64,000 nt of DNA from Falsiroseomonas selenitidurans (GCF_012103215.1 NZ_JAAVNE010000009.1:80609-144608), one strand, 5' to 3'; shown: positions 36,837 through 45,882, counted from the first letter of the stretch. The notes: a model not told the origin generated them from the letters alone. Translations and numbers: made by a program.

Positions 36837-37526
36837 TCACGGAAAAGCGCGGCAGGCCTCCAGCCCGATCTCGCGCGCCTGCGCCTCCGCCCCCGCCACC
36901 CATTCGGCCACCAGCGGATGCGCCAGCACGGCCTCCGCATAGGCCTGGGCATCGGCCGCCAGGGGCACGGAATAGGTGCGGAAGCGGCTGGCCATCGGCG
37001 CCCACATCGCATCCGCGAAGGTGAAGCGGGCACCGAACAGGAAGGGGCCGCCCTGGCCCCAGGCGGCGCGGGTCTGCCGCCAGCTTTCCTGCACCCGCGC
37101 CACCTGCCCCGCCACGCCGGGCCGGCCGAGCAGCTTGGCGTTGCTGGGCACGCCGTTGGCGATGGGCCAGCGCTTCACCAGGTTCATCGGCATCGCCGCG
37201 CGCAGTTCCACGAAATGCGCGTGCATCTCCCCGGCCGAGCCGCGCGCGGCGGCGCGGGCGGCCCGGTCCGCCGGCCAGATGTCGCAGCCCGGCGCCTTCT
37301 CCCACAGATACTCCGCGATCGCCCAGGTGTCGGTGATGGCGAGTCCGCCGTCGAACAGCACCGGGATCAGCCCGGTGGGGGAAATCTCGGCCAGCCTGGC
37401 CTTGCTCTCCTCACGCGAGAGGAACAGCGTCTCCGTCTCGAAGGGCAGGCCGGAAAGCCGGCAGGCGAGCCAGCCGCGCATGGTCCAGGTGGAGGACCAT
37501 TTGCCGCCGATGACCAGCTTCATCAT
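36837..37526 (-). CDS. Glutathione S-transferase family protein
   Basis: This 229-residue protein has a thioredoxin-like N-terminal domain beginning KLVIGGKWSSTWTMRGWLA. The S-S-x-W segment supplies the catalytic serine seen in this GST branch. SPTGLIPVL (cis-proline) and ITDTWAIAEYL (the usual ES/DS glutathione-gamma-glutamyl site appears as DT) follow. The C-terminal half is helical with FLFGARFTFADAMWAP. The ATGATG start overlaps the ATPase stop, so it is the last gene of the second importer operon. A role in processing imported glutathione conjugates or thioethers is possible but inferred. Confidence 0.87.
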   Translation of the reverse strand: MMKLVIGGKWSSTWTMRGWLACRLSGLPFETETLFLSREESKARLAEISPTGLIPVLFDGGLAITDTWAIAEYLWEKAPGCDIWPADRAARAAARGSAGEMHAHFVELRAAMPMNLVKRWPIANGVPSNAKLLGRPGVAGQVARVQESWRQTRAAWGQGGPFLFGARFTFADAMWAPMASRFRTYSVPLAADAQAYAEAVLAHPLVAEWVAGAEAQAREIGLEACRAFP

Positions 37527-38488
37527 CCGACACCCCCATCATGCAGGTGACAGGCCACCATCGCCCCGAGGGGCTGCGCCAGCGCCCGCGGCGCCTCCGC
37601 CGCGCAGCGCGGGCCGGCGGCGGGGCAGCGCGGGTGGAAGGCGCAGCCGGGGGGCGGGCGGATCGGGCTCGGCACCTCGCCGGCGGCTTCCGGTGGCGCC
37701 AGGGTCTCGGCCGTCACCGCCGCCAGCAGCGCCCGCGTATAGGGGTGGGCCGGTGCCTCCCACAGCTGCGCCGCCGGCCCCACCTCCACGATGCGGCCCA
37801 GATACATCACGGCGATCCGGTCACACAGCCAGCGCACCAGCCGCAGGTCGTGGCTGATGAACAGGTAGGTCAGCGACAGGCGCTGCTGCAACTCCACCAG
37901 CAGGTTCACCACCTGCGCCTGGATCGAGACATCCAGCGCGCTGGTCGGCTCGTCCAGCACCAGGAAGGCGGGCTCGATGGCCAAGGCGCGGGCGATGCCG
38001 ACGCGCTGGCGCTGGCCGCCGGACAGTTCATGCGGGTAGCGGCGCATCATGTCCGCGCGCAGGCCCACCAGTTCCAGCAGTTCCACGATGCGCGCGCGGC
38101 GCGCGGCGGCGGGGCCGTAGCGGTGCACGGAGAGCGGGCTGTCCAGGATGCGCTCGATGGTGAGCGACCGGTTGAGCGAGCTCTGCGGGTCCTGGAACAC
38201 CATCTGCGCGCGGCGGCGGAAGCCGGCCAGGTCCTCGGCCGGCGGGCGGCCCTGGAACAGCACCTGGCCTTCCGTCGGCGGCTCCAGGTGCAGCGCCACG
38301 CGCCCGAGCGTGGATTTGCCGGAACCGCTTTCACCGACCAGGCCGAGGATCTCGCCCGGCGCGATGTCCAGCGTCACCTGCTGCACCGCGCGCACCACGG
38401 GCTGGTTCGGCAGCAGCCGGCCGAGCAGCGAGGGTTTCGCCGCGTAGTGCTTGGAGACACCCTGCAGGGCGAGCAGCGGCGCCGTCAT
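37523..38488 (-). CDS. Second Dpp/Opp importer ATPase (DppF-like)
   Basis: This 321-residue ATPase has Walker A GESGSGKS, signature LSGGQRQR, Walker [13 protein letters not shown], switch FISHDLR and a cysteine-containing C-terminal extension (CAFHPRCPAAGPRC). It overlaps the DppD-like gene by 4 nt and the GST gene by 4 nt. The FQDPQSSLNRSLTI region is typical of the F-type ATPase. Confidence 0.93.
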   Translation of the reverse strand: MTAPLLALQGVSKHYAAKPSLLGRLLPNQPVVRAVQQVTLDIAPGEILGLVGESGSGKSTLGRVALHLEPPTEGQVLFQGRPPAEDLAGFRRRAQMVFQDPQSSLNRSLTIERILDSPLSVHRYGPAAARRARIVELLELVGLRADMMRRYPHELSGGQRQRVGIARALAIEPAFLVLDEPTSALDVSIQAQVVNLLVELQQRLSLTYLFISHDLRLVRWLCDRIAVMYLGRIVEVGPAAQLWEAPAHPYTRALLAAVTAETLAPPEAAGEVPSPIRPPPGCAFHPRCPAAGPRCAAEAPRALAQPLGAMVACHLHDGGVG

Positions 38489-39447
38489 GCCGCGGCCCGC
38501 CAGCAGGCGGCGCGGCGGCCGGGCGCGATCGGCCGCAGCGGCTGGTCCTGCGTGCAGTCCGGCGCGGCGCCGGGGCAGCGCGACTGGAAGGGGCAGCCGG
38601 CGGGCAGCCGCGCCAGGTCCGGCGGCTCCCCGGGGATGGCGGGCAGCGGGCCATCCGCCTTGCTGCCGCGCGGCACGCTCGCCAGCAGGGCGCGGGTATA
38701 GGGGTGGGCGGGCGCGGCCAGCAGCGCCGCCGTCGGCCCCTCCTCCATGATGCGGCCGGCATACATCACGGCGACGCGGTCGCAGATGCGGCCGATGACG
38801 GAGAGGTTGTGCGAGATCATCAGCATGGCCATGCCGAGTTCGCGCCGCAGCTCGTCCAGCAGCGCCAGGATCTCGGCCTCCACCGTCACGTCCAGCGCCG
38901 TGGTCGGCTCATCGGCGATCAGCAGCGCCGGGCGGCAGATCAGCGCCAGCGCGATCAGCACGCGCTGGCGCATGCCGCCGGAAAGCTGATGCGGATAGGC
39001 CGCCATCCGCGCCTCCGGCTCCGCGATGCGCATCCGCCGCAGCAGGCCCAGCGCCGCCTCCCGCGCCGCCGCTTCGGTGCCGCCATGCAGGCGGTGGATG
39101 CGGGTGAGCTGGCGGCCGATGGTCATCACCGGGTTCAGCGCCGCCGCCGGGTCCTGCACCACCATGGCGATCTGCCGCGCCCGCAGCGCGCGCAGCGCCG
39201 CGGCATCCAGCTTGCGCAGATCCTGGCCGCGGAACAGCAGCGCGCCGCCGATGGTGGCGCCTTCCGGCTGCTGCAGGCGGACGCTGGCGCGGGCGGTGAC
39301 GGATTTGCCCGACCCGCTTTCCCCCACCAGCCCCAGCACCTCGCCCTCCGCCAGGTGGAAGGAGACGTGGCGTGAAGGGTGGATCTCACCGGCTTCGGTG
39401 CGGAACCGCGTGACCAGGTCACGCACCTCGAACAGCATCTCAGGCAT
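38485..39447 (-). CDS. Second Dpp/Opp importer ATPase (DppD-like)
   Basis: This 320-residue protein has Walker A GESGSGKS, signature LSGGMRQR, Walker [13 protein letters not shown] and a C-terminal extension with [14 protein letters not shown]. It pairs with the F-type ATPase encoded immediately downstream. The ATG at 39447 lies 8 nt inside the upstream permease gene. Confidence 0.93.
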   Translation of the reverse strand: MPEMLFEVRDLVTRFRTEAGEIHPSRHVSFHLAEGEVLGLVGESGSGKSVTARASVRLQQPEGATIGGALLFRGQDLRKLDAAALRALRARQIAMVVQDPAAALNPVMTIGRQLTRIHRLHGGTEAAAREAALGLLRRMRIAEPEARMAAYPHQLSGGMRQRVLIALALICRPALLIADEPTTALDVTVEAEILALLDELRRELGMAMLMISHNLSVIGRICDRVAVMYAGRIMEEGPTAALLAAPAHPYTRALLASVPRGSKADGPLPAIPGEPPDLARLPAGCPFQSRCPGAAPDCTQDQPLRPIAPGRRAACWRAAA

Positions 39448-40351
39448 CGCCGCGCCGTGTCAGCTGCGCCGGGTCCAGCACGTCGCGCAGCAGGTCGCCG
39501 GCGAGGTTGAAGGCGACGACGGTGAGGAAGATCAGCAGGCCGGGGAACACGGTGAGCCACCACTGGCCGGACATGACATAGGTGCGGCTGTCCGCCAGCA
39601 TCCCGCCCCAGCTCGGCTCCGGCGGCTGGATGCCGAGGCCGAGGAAGGACAACGAGGCCTCCGTGAGGATCGAGGTCGCCACCAGCAGCGTGGCATAGAC
39701 CGCGACCGGGGAGACGCAGTTGCGCAGCACGTCGCGGAACAGGATGCGCGTTTCGCTGGCGCCAACGGCGCGTTCCGCCATCACATACTGCTCGTTGCGT
39801 TCCACCAGCACCGCGGCGCGGACGATGCGCGCCACCTTGGGCGCGTTCAGCAGGCCGATCACCACCATCACCTTGGTGATGTGCGGGATCACCAGCGGCC
39901 CCATCTCCAGGTCCTGCGTGCCCAGCGCGGCAACCACGGCGATCGCCAGCACGATGGGCGGAAACGCCATCAGGATGTCCATCACCCGCATGATCGTCGC
40001 ATCCAGCAGGCCCGGGCTGCGGAAGGCGGCGATGGCGCCGAGCGGCACGCCGAGTGTGAGCGCGATGCCCACGGTGGTCAGCCCGACCGTCAGCGAAACC
40101 CGCGTGGCGTGCACGCAGCGGGAGAAGATGTCCCGGCCGAACTGGTCGGTGCCGAACCAGAAGGTGCCGTCCGGCGGCCGCAGGCGGAGGCGGGAGGGGC
40201 GGTTGGGGAAGTAGCTCGCCACCTGTTCCGGGAACAGCGCGACCACCACCAGCACCAGCAGGAACAGGAAGGCCGCCAGCGCCAGCTTGTCCCGCCCCAG
40301 CACGCGCCAGAGCCGGTTCGGCCGTGGCGCGGCGGCCAGCGTCGCACTCAT
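39440..40351 (-). CDS. Second Dpp-type importer permease (DppC-like)
   Basis: This 303-residue membrane protein has an N-terminal helix near residues 25-42, the FGTDQFGRDIFSR motif and about five more helices. The EAA loop includes AERAVGASETRILFRDVLRN and the end reads LAGDLLRDVLDP. The ATG at 40351 overlaps the DppB-like stop. With the upstream permease it forms the pore of importer 2. Confidence 0.93.
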   Translation of the reverse strand: MSATLAAAPRPNRLWRVLGRDKLALAAFLFLLVLVVVALFPEQVASYFPNRPSRLRLRPPDGTFWFGTDQFGRDIFSRCVHATRVSLTVGLTTVGIALTLGVPLGAIAAFRSPGLLDATIMRVMDILMAFPPIVLAIAVVAALGTQDLEMGPLVIPHITKVMVVIGLLNAPKVARIVRAAVLVERNEQYVMAERAVGASETRILFRDVLRNCVSPVAVYATLLVATSILTEASLSFLGLGIQPPEPSWGGMLADSRTYVMSGQWWLTVFPGLLIFLTVVAFNLAGDLLRDVLDPAQLTRRGDA

Positions 40352-41289
40352 CGGCGGATCCTCGGGTCGAGCAGCGCATACAGCGCATCCATGCTGAAGT
40401 TGATCAGCACGAAGACCGTCACGTTCAGCAGCACCAGCCCCTGCACCAGCGGGTAGTCGCGCGCCAGGATGCTCTCGTACAGCAGCCGCCCCATGCCGGG
40501 CAGGTTGAAGATCACCTCCGTCAGCACCGCGCCGGCCAGCAGGTAGCCGAAAGAGAAGCCGGCCGCCGTCAGCGTCGGGATCAGCGCGTTGCGGAAGGCA
40601 TCGGTCCAAATGATGGTGGATTCCGGCACGCCATGGGCGCGCGCCACGGCGATATGCTCCCGCCCCAGCACATCCAGCATGGAAGCGCGCAGCATCCGCG
40701 TGATGGTCGCCGCATAGGCGGTGCCGAGTGCCACCGCCGGCAGCAGGATATGCGCGGTGGAGACACCGATGCCGGCCGACAGCGGCTCATACCCCCCAGG
40801 CGGCAGCCAGCGCAGGATGACGGCGAACAGCAGGATGGACAGCAGGCCCTGCCAGAACACCGGCATGGAGATGCCGATCATGGCGATCACCCGCGCCAGG
40901 TGGTCGATCAGCCCGCCCTTGTGCTTCGCCGCCAGCACGCCGGCGGGAATGGCGATGGCCATGGCGATGACCAGCGCGGCGAGCGAGATGTGCAGCGTGA
41001 CCGGGAAGCGATCCAGGATCATGCGGCTGACGCCGGTGGAATAGGTGAAGGAGCGCCCGAGGTCGCCCACCAGCGCGCCGCTGACCCAGCTTCCGTATTG
41101 CACCCACAGCGGCAGGTGCAGGCCCAGCGCCTCGCGCATCGCCTGGATTTCCTCGGGCGTTGCATTGCTGGTCATCATGGCGATGGCGGGGTCGCCGGGC
41201 AGTGCCCGCACCACCAGGAAGATCAGCACGCTGGCGCCGAACAGCACCAGCGCCAGCGTGGCCGCGCGGCCCAGGAGGAAGCTTGCCAT
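40348..41289 (-). CDS. Second Dpp-type importer permease (DppB-like)
   Basis: This 313-residue membrane protein has the N-terminal helix ASFLLGRAATLALVLFGAS, ALPGDPA, LGLHLPLWVQY and the loop VARAHGVPESTIIWTDAFRN. I begin it at ATG 41289; codons further upstream belong to a long hairpin region and not to the protein. This gene is separated from its binding-protein gene by 163 bp of structured DNA. Confidence 0.92.
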   Translation of the reverse strand: MASFLLGRAATLALVLFGASVLIFLVVRALPGDPAIAMMTSNATPEEIQAMREALGLHLPLWVQYGSWVSGALVGDLGRSFTYSTGVSRMILDRFPVTLHISLAALVIAMAIAIPAGVLAAKHKGGLIDHLARVIAMIGISMPVFWQGLLSILLFAVILRWLPPGGYEPLSAGIGVSTAHILLPAVALGTAYAATITRMLRASMLDVLGREHIAVARAHGVPESTIIWTDAFRNALIPTLTAAGFSFGYLLAGAVLTEVIFNLPGMGRLLYESILARDYPLVQGLVLLNVTVFVLINFSMDALYALLDPRIRR

Positions 41290-41452
41290 CAGGGCCTGTG
41301 GAGCGTGGGAAACGGGATGCAGCCGGCGAGGGATTCTTCGCGCCGGGCAGGTGGCCAGCGGAGCCGATGGCTGCCCATCGGCGAGCATGGCCAACGCACC
41401 CGGCGCGGAAAAGCACCGCCGGACGCGCCCGCAGACCGACGCTCCACGGCCC
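41290..41452 (-). promoter_or_regulatory. Long inverted-repeat element between binding-protein and permease genes
   Basis: The ends of this spacer pair with each other: GTGGAGCGT at 41298-41306 with ACGCTCCAC at 41439-41447, flanked by GGGCC at 41292-41296 and GGCCC at 41448-41452. Inside, GCCGATGG at 41363-41370 pairs with CCATCGGC at 41375-41382. The element starts directly after the binding-protein stop codon. A large stem here could stabilise the binding-protein message and lower read-through to the permeases. Confidence 0.55.
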
Positions 41453-43000
41453 CTAACCCTTCTTGGCGGAGGTCAGGTCCATGAAGTAGGAATAGCGCGG
41501 GCCGAAGCCGGAAATGTCGGACCGCCACAGGTGATAGGCGTTGAGCCGGCCGATCCACAGCGCCGGGCAATGGTCCACCAGGATCTCCGTCACCTTGCGC
41601 AGCGCCGGCTTCTTGCGGGCATGGTCCAGGTAGCGGAAGCTCTCCATCACCGCGGTGTCGTAGGCCGGGTTGCGATAGCCCATCCAGCGCGCCTGGTTGC
41701 CGTCCTTGTGGTAGTTGTTCCACACCAGATAATCCTCCACCGAGGACTGCATGGACGGGTGCGGGAAAGCCTGCCAGTCGCCGTTCTGCGCGCTGCGGTA
41801 CATGCTGACGAAATCAGTCTGGCGGATGTTCATGCGGATGCCGACCTCCGCCAGGTTGGCCTGCATCACCACCGCCGCCTCCCGCGCCTCCACATAGGCG
41901 GAAGGCACCGGCACGATCGCCTCGAAGGCGAAGCCGCGCGGCATGCCGGCGGCGCGCAGGTGGAACTTCGCACGGTCCGGGTCGTAGGCAAGCTGCTTGG
42001 CCAGGTCTTCCTCGTACCAGAACTCGTTCGGGGAGGCCGGCAGCGCGCTGGCGGTGACCAGGCCGGAATAGATCTCCTCGCAGATGTAGTCACGGTCAAC
42101 GGCGCAGGAGACGGCGCGGCGCAGATGGATGTTGTCGAAGGGCGCCTTGGCGACGTTCATCGGCATGTAGAAGATGCCGGCGGAAGGCCGCGCCGCGCCG
42201 CCGAAGCCGCTCTCCCGGCTCACCGGCGCGAAATCCTTGGGCGGGCAGTTGGAGATGATGTCGACGCTGCCGGCGCGCAGATTGGCCAGCTGCGTCGCCG
42301 CATCGGGGATGCGCACCAGCTTGATGGTCTGCGTCGCCGGCGCGCCGCCGAAATACTCGGGGAAGGCTTCGAATTCGGCCTCCACATCAGCGCGGAAGCT
42401 CTTCGGGATGAAGGGGCCGCAGCCGGCGGCGCGGCTGCCGCGATACAGGCTTTCGCCCGTCGCACCCTCATTGGTCACATCGGTGCCGCGGCGGACGATG
42501 GCGGCCTCATACCCCATCAGCCGCATCCAGCCGACCCACGGATCCTTCAGCGAGACCTTCACCACATAGTCGCCATCCTTCTGCACATCGCTGATGAAGC
42601 GGCGCAGATTGCCGCGGCGGCGGCCGGTGGCGAGGTATTTCTCGTAGCTGTAGAGCACGTCGTCCGCGGTCAGCCGGTCGCCATTGTGGAAGCGCACGTC
42701 GCGCCGCAGTTCGAACACGTAGCTCAGGCCATCGTCGCTGATCTGCGGCAGCGCCACGGCGAGGTCCGGCACCAGCGTGCCGTCCACGCCCACCTTCAGC
42801 AGGTTTGAATAGGCCAGTAGATTGGCCGCGCCGGTTTCCACATTGCCGACATGCCAGGGGTGGATGTTCGGCAGGTTGCCGAGCAGCGAGGCCGTCACCG
42901 TCCCGCGCGGCTGCGCGCCGGCGCTGCGCGGCAGCGAGGCGGCCGCCAGAATGCCGGCAAGCCCCGTCAACGCACCACGACGACCGATGATCCCGTTCAT
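41453..43000 (-). CDS. Periplasmic binding protein of the second Dpp-type importer (family 5)
   Basis: This 515-residue secreted protein begins MNGIIGRRGALTGLAGILAAASLPRSAGAQ; the RRGALTG twin arginine suggests Tat export. Core motifs are YVFELRRDVRFHNGD, DDVLYSYEKYL, NIHLRRAVSCAVDRDYI and PNEFWYEEDLAKQLAYDPD. It is the first gene of the operon binding protein - B - C - D - F - GST. It is more distant from the other family 5 proteins in the window than those are from each other. Ligand unknown. Confidence 0.9.
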   Translation of the reverse strand: MNGIIGRRGALTGLAGILAAASLPRSAGAQPRGTVTASLLGNLPNIHPWHVGNVETGAANLLAYSNLLKVGVDGTLVPDLAVALPQISDDGLSYVFELRRDVRFHNGDRLTADDVLYSYEKYLATGRRRGNLRRFISDVQKDGDYVVKVSLKDPWVGWMRLMGYEAAIVRRGTDVTNEGATGESLYRGSRAAGCGPFIPKSFRADVEAEFEAFPEYFGGAPATQTIKLVRIPDAATQLANLRAGSVDIISNCPPKDFAPVSRESGFGGAARPSAGIFYMPMNVAKAPFDNIHLRRAVSCAVDRDYICEEIYSGLVTASALPASPNEFWYEEDLAKQLAYDPDRAKFHLRAAGMPRGFAFEAIVPVPSAYVEAREAAVVMQANLAEVGIRMNIRQTDFVSMYRSAQNGDWQAFPHPSMQSSVEDYLVWNNYHKDGNQARWMGYRNPAYDTAVMESFRYLDHARKKPALRKVTEILVDHCPALWIGRLNAYHLWRSDISGFGPRYSYFMDLTSAKKG

Positions 43001-43155
43001 TGCCAGGCCCCCTGCTGCTTCGCCTTCAAGCATGGACGCATCGCGTGCGCCGCGGCAATACTGAAATGACAGAGGCTTGGCGTATACGCGCGCGCCCCGT
43101 TGCCGGCGGCATCGCAGCCTGTAAGCTGGCCGGGCGAAGGACAGGACAAATCACC
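43001..43155. promoter_or_regulatory. Divergent promoter region with a GTATAC-core palindrome
   Basis: The 155 bp between the second importer operon and the M20-like gene contain the perfect 10-bp palindrome GCGTATACGC at 43080-43089. A GT-TA-AC core of this kind is common in GntR-family operators. AGGACAGGA at 43136-43144 serves as the ribosome binding site of the plus-strand gene. The palindrome lies almost midway, so one regulator could control both directions. Confidence 0.4.
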
Positions 43156-44451
43156 ATGGACGGCATCGCGGCGCGCGTGGACCAGGCGGCGGAAGCGGGG
43201 GGCGATGCCGCGGTGGATTTCCTGCGCAGGCTGATACGCCTGCAGGCGGGCGGCGAGGCCGCGGTGCAGGCCGATGTGGCGGCGGCGCTGGAACAGCTCG
43301 GCTGCCGCGTCGAACGCCGCCGCTACCAGCCCGCCGGCATCGTGCTGCGGGATGAATTCGCCGCGGAGGCGGCGATCGCGGCGGAGGAGCGGGAAGCGGT
43401 GCTGGCGCGCTTCCCCGGCAGCGGCGACGGCCGCAGCGTGATCTTCTTCGCCCATCCGGATGGCGAGCCCTTCAACCCGCAGCATGGCTGGCGGCACGAC
43501 CCGATGGCGGGCGAGATCGATGCCGGCCGGATCCATGGCTGGGGCGTGGCGGACGACCTCGCCGGCGTGGCGACGATGGTGGAGGCGCTGCGCGCGGTGC
43601 GCGCGGCGGGGCTGACGCCGAAGGGCGACGTCATCCTGGCCAGCACGCCGTCCAAGCGCCATGCGCGCGGCGTGCATGCGCTGCTGCATGGCGGCGTCGC
43701 GGCGGATGCGGCGGTTTATCTGCACCCGGCGGAATCCGGCGTCGGGATGCGGGAGGTGAAGGCGCTGGCCTCCGGCCAGCTGGTGTTCCGCATCCTGGTG
43801 AAGGGCCGCCTGCCGGCGACGAACGAGCCGGGCCACGCGGCCTTCGCGCACACCGCCATCAACCCGATCGACAAGGCGATGGCGGTGCTGGCCGCCCTGC
43901 GGGCGCTGGATGCCGCGCGCGGGGCGCGGGTGCACCACCCGGCGCTGGATGCCGCGATCGGGCGCAGCACCAACCTGCTGGTGGGCGACGTCAAGACGCT
44001 CGGCGATGGCCGCGCCGCGCGCGTGCCGCCGGCCGTGCAACTCTCCTGCGCCCTGTCCTTCCCGCCCGGGGAGAAGCTGGCGGCGGTGCAGGCCGAGGTG
44101 GAGGCGGCGCTCGCCGCCGCCGTCGCCGCCGATGCGGATCTGATGCTGGAGACCAGCTTCCTGTCCGGAGTCACCGGCGCGGAAGTGCCGCTGGATCATC
44201 CGCTGTGGCTGGCGACCAGCGAGGCCGTGCAACGCGGCACCGGCACGGCGCCGGAGATCAACCCGCTGCACACCTCGTCGGACATCCGCAACCCGATGGT
44301 GCAGTCGGGCATCCCCTGTGTCGGCCTCGGCCCCCTCTGCGGCGACCTGACGCAGAATGGCGGGCGCGACGAATGGGTGGATGTGGCGGACTACAAGCGC
44401 GGCGTCGCCGTGGTGGCGGCGCTGATCGCCCTCTGGTGCGGCGCGGACTGA
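43156..44451 (+). CDS. M20-family metallohydrolase-like protein lacking the catalytic Glu pair
   Basis: This 431-residue protein has the fold of acetylornithine deacetylase/succinyl-diaminopimelate desuccinylase. The first metal histidine and aspartate are kept (H100 and D102 in FFAHPDGEP), as is the bridging aspartate D134 in ADDLAG. The late LHTSSDIRN histidine is also present. Where family members have the Glu-Glu pair with the catalytic base, this protein reads STPSKRHARG (residues 163-172) with no acidic residue. It may be an inactive or differently working relative. I chose ATG 43156; the open frame continues upstream without similarity. It diverges from the second importer operon. Confidence 0.83.
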   Translation: MDGIAARVDQAAEAGGDAAVDFLRRLIRLQAGGEAAVQADVAAALEQLGCRVERRRYQPAGIVLRDEFAAEAAIAAEEREAVLARFPGSGDGRSVIFFAHPDGEPFNPQHGWRHDPMAGEIDAGRIHGWGVADDLAGVATMVEALRAVRAAGLTPKGDVILASTPSKRHARGVHALLHGGVAADAAVYLHPAESGVGMREVKALASGQLVFRILVKGRLPATNEPGHAAFAHTAINPIDKAMAVLAALRALDAARGARVHHPALDAAIGRSTNLLVGDVKTLGDGRAARVPPAVQLSCALSFPPGEKLAAVQAEVEAALAAAVAADADLMLETSFLSGVTGAEVPLDHPLWLATSEAVQRGTGTAPEINPLHTSSDIRNPMVQSGIPCVGLGPLCGDLTQNGGRDEWVDVADYKRGVAVVAALIALWCGAD

Positions 44452-44522
44452 CCGCGCGCGATTGTGGGTTGGCCGGGCCGTGGGTGCGCAGCAGGCTGGC
44501 CGACCACGATCCGGAGTCGCCG

Positions 44523-45005
44523 ATGAAGTCGCCCATCCCGCTCGCCGAACCCACCTGGCTCAGCGAGTTCAAGGCCTTCATCATGCGCGGCAGCGTCATC
44601 GACCTTGCCGTCGGCATCGTCATCGGCGCCGCCTTCACCGCCATCGTCTCCTCGCTGGTGGAGGATCTGATCAATCCGCTGATCGGCCTGCTGGTCGGCG
44701 GGATTGATTTCTCCAACGTCTTCGTCGTGCTCAGCGGCACCCGCCAGGCGACGCTGGAGGCAACGCGCGAAAGCGGTGCCGCGGTGCTGGCCGTCGGGCG
44801 CTTCATCAACGCCATCATCAAGTTCCTGATCGTCGCGCTGGCCATCTTCTGGCTGCTGAAGGCGCTGACGCGCCTGCGCGTGCGTCAGGATGCGGTGAAG
44901 GGCCCCTCCTCCACCGACCGGCTGCTGGCGCAGATCCTGGAGGAATTGCGCAGCAACCGCCCTACGGAGTCCATGCCGGCCCCGACCACGCCTCCGGCAC
45001 CGTGA
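44523..45005 (+). CDS. mscL: Large-conductance mechanosensitive channel MscL
   Basis: This 160-residue inner-membrane protein opens a wide pore under osmotic down-shock. The hallmark N-terminal segment FKAFIMRGSVIDLAVGIVIG (residues ~16-35) contains the pore-lining first helix. The second helix is IIKFLIVALAIFWLL, and the cytoplasmic helix LLAQILEELRS is at the end. A Pro/Thr-rich tail makes it slightly longer than usual. Its 3' end overlaps the convergent BMP gene by 44 bp. The family G-N-V at the tight constriction appears as G-S-V here. Confidence 0.95.
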   Translation: MKSPIPLAEPTWLSEFKAFIMRGSVIDLAVGIVIGAAFTAIVSSLVEDLINPLIGLLVGGIDFSNVFVVLSGTRQATLEATRESGAAVLAVGRFINAIIKFLIVALAIFWLLKALTRLRVRQDAVKGPSSTDRLLAQILEELRSNRPTESMPAPTTPPAP

Positions 45006-45882
45006 CCTCCCCGGCCAGCACCGCCGCCTGAAGCGCGGCGACGCGGGCGGCCAGCGCCGGCGGCACATCGGCGGCCAGCGCCAGGCGCACCGCCTCCGGC
45101 GCCTCCAGCCCGATGCGCCGGTCGGCGAAGCGCCCGGCGAGGAAGGCCTCGATCGCCGCCCACATCGCCACGCCATTGTCGGCGACGGCGGAGGCCAGGA
45201 ACACCGGGGCCTCCTGCGTCCAATCGCGCACATTGCCGATGGCGCGCATTCCGCTGGCGCGGCAGGCGGCCAGCGCGCCGTCGCGGCCGCCATCCAGCAT
45301 GGCGAATTGCAGCCGCGCCCCGTCGCGCGCCTGCGCCGCCGTCCAGTATTCGGCCAGCGCCGGGTCGTGCTGGTTGCCGCAGAAGCCGCTCAGCAGCCGG
45401 GCGGTGGGGTTCGCATGGGCCAGGCCCGCGGCGAAGCCGGCGCGGCCGCGCAGCCCGGGCGGCACCGGCTCGCCCGAAAGATGCGCCGCGGTCTCCCCCG
45501 CAGCGATCCACCAGCCGGCCAGGGCGCCGGCCAGGAAGGCCGATTGTTCCTGCAGCACCTCGAAGCCGGCGATGTTGGGGCCGGCAATGCGCCCCTGGGT
45601 GACGGCGAAGGCGACATCCGGGAAGGCCGGCGCCACCGCCGCCACCGCCTGTTCCCCCTGCCCGCCATGGGCGATGACGAGGTCGGCGCGACGCGCCGCG
45701 GCTTCCACCGTCTCGGCCCGGCGCGCCGGCACCGGCTCCCACACCGTCTCGATGGTCACCGGCAGCGCGGCGGCGCGGGCCAGGCCCTCCGCCCCCGCCC
45801 GGTTGAAGGCGCCGGCGCCGGGCTGGCCGAACAGGATGGCGACGACGCGCGGCCGTGCCGTTCCCACCACCCGCAGGGTCAC
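44962..45882 (-). CDS. BMP-family (PnrA-like) substrate-binding protein without a signal peptide
   Basis: This 306-residue protein is related to basic membrane lipoproteins and nucleoside or base binding proteins of ABC importers. Segments GAGAFNRAGAEGLARA, VIAHGGQGEQAV, QEQSAFLAGALAGWW and GFAAGLAHANP follow the family. Unusually it begins MTLRVVGTARPRVVAILFG, with no signal peptide or lipobox. The frame before the GTG at 45882 lies inside the TctC gene and gives no export signal. It may be cytoplasmic, perhaps a sensor. The start overlaps the TctC stop (GTGA). Confidence 0.75.
   Translation of the reverse strand: MTLRVVGTARPRVVAILFGQPGAGAFNRAGAEGLARAAALPVTIETVWEPVPARRAETVEAAARRADLVIAHGGQGEQAVAAVAPAFPDVAFAVTQGRIAGPNIAGFEVLQEQSAFLAGALAGWWIAAGETAAHLSGEPVPPGLRGRAGFAAGLAHANPTARLLSGFCGNQHDPALAEYWTAAQARDGARLQFAMLDGGRDGALAACRASGMRAIGNVRDWTQEAPVFLASAVADNGVAMWAAIEAFLAGRFADRRIGLEAPEAVRLALAADVPPALAARVAALQAAVLAGEVTVPEAWSGPAWTP

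Noticed and set aside
43000..43155. N-terminal extension of the M20-like protein starting near 43000.
   Set aside because: The upstream residues show no similarity to the family and overlap the divergent promoter; ATG 43156 starts at the usual position.
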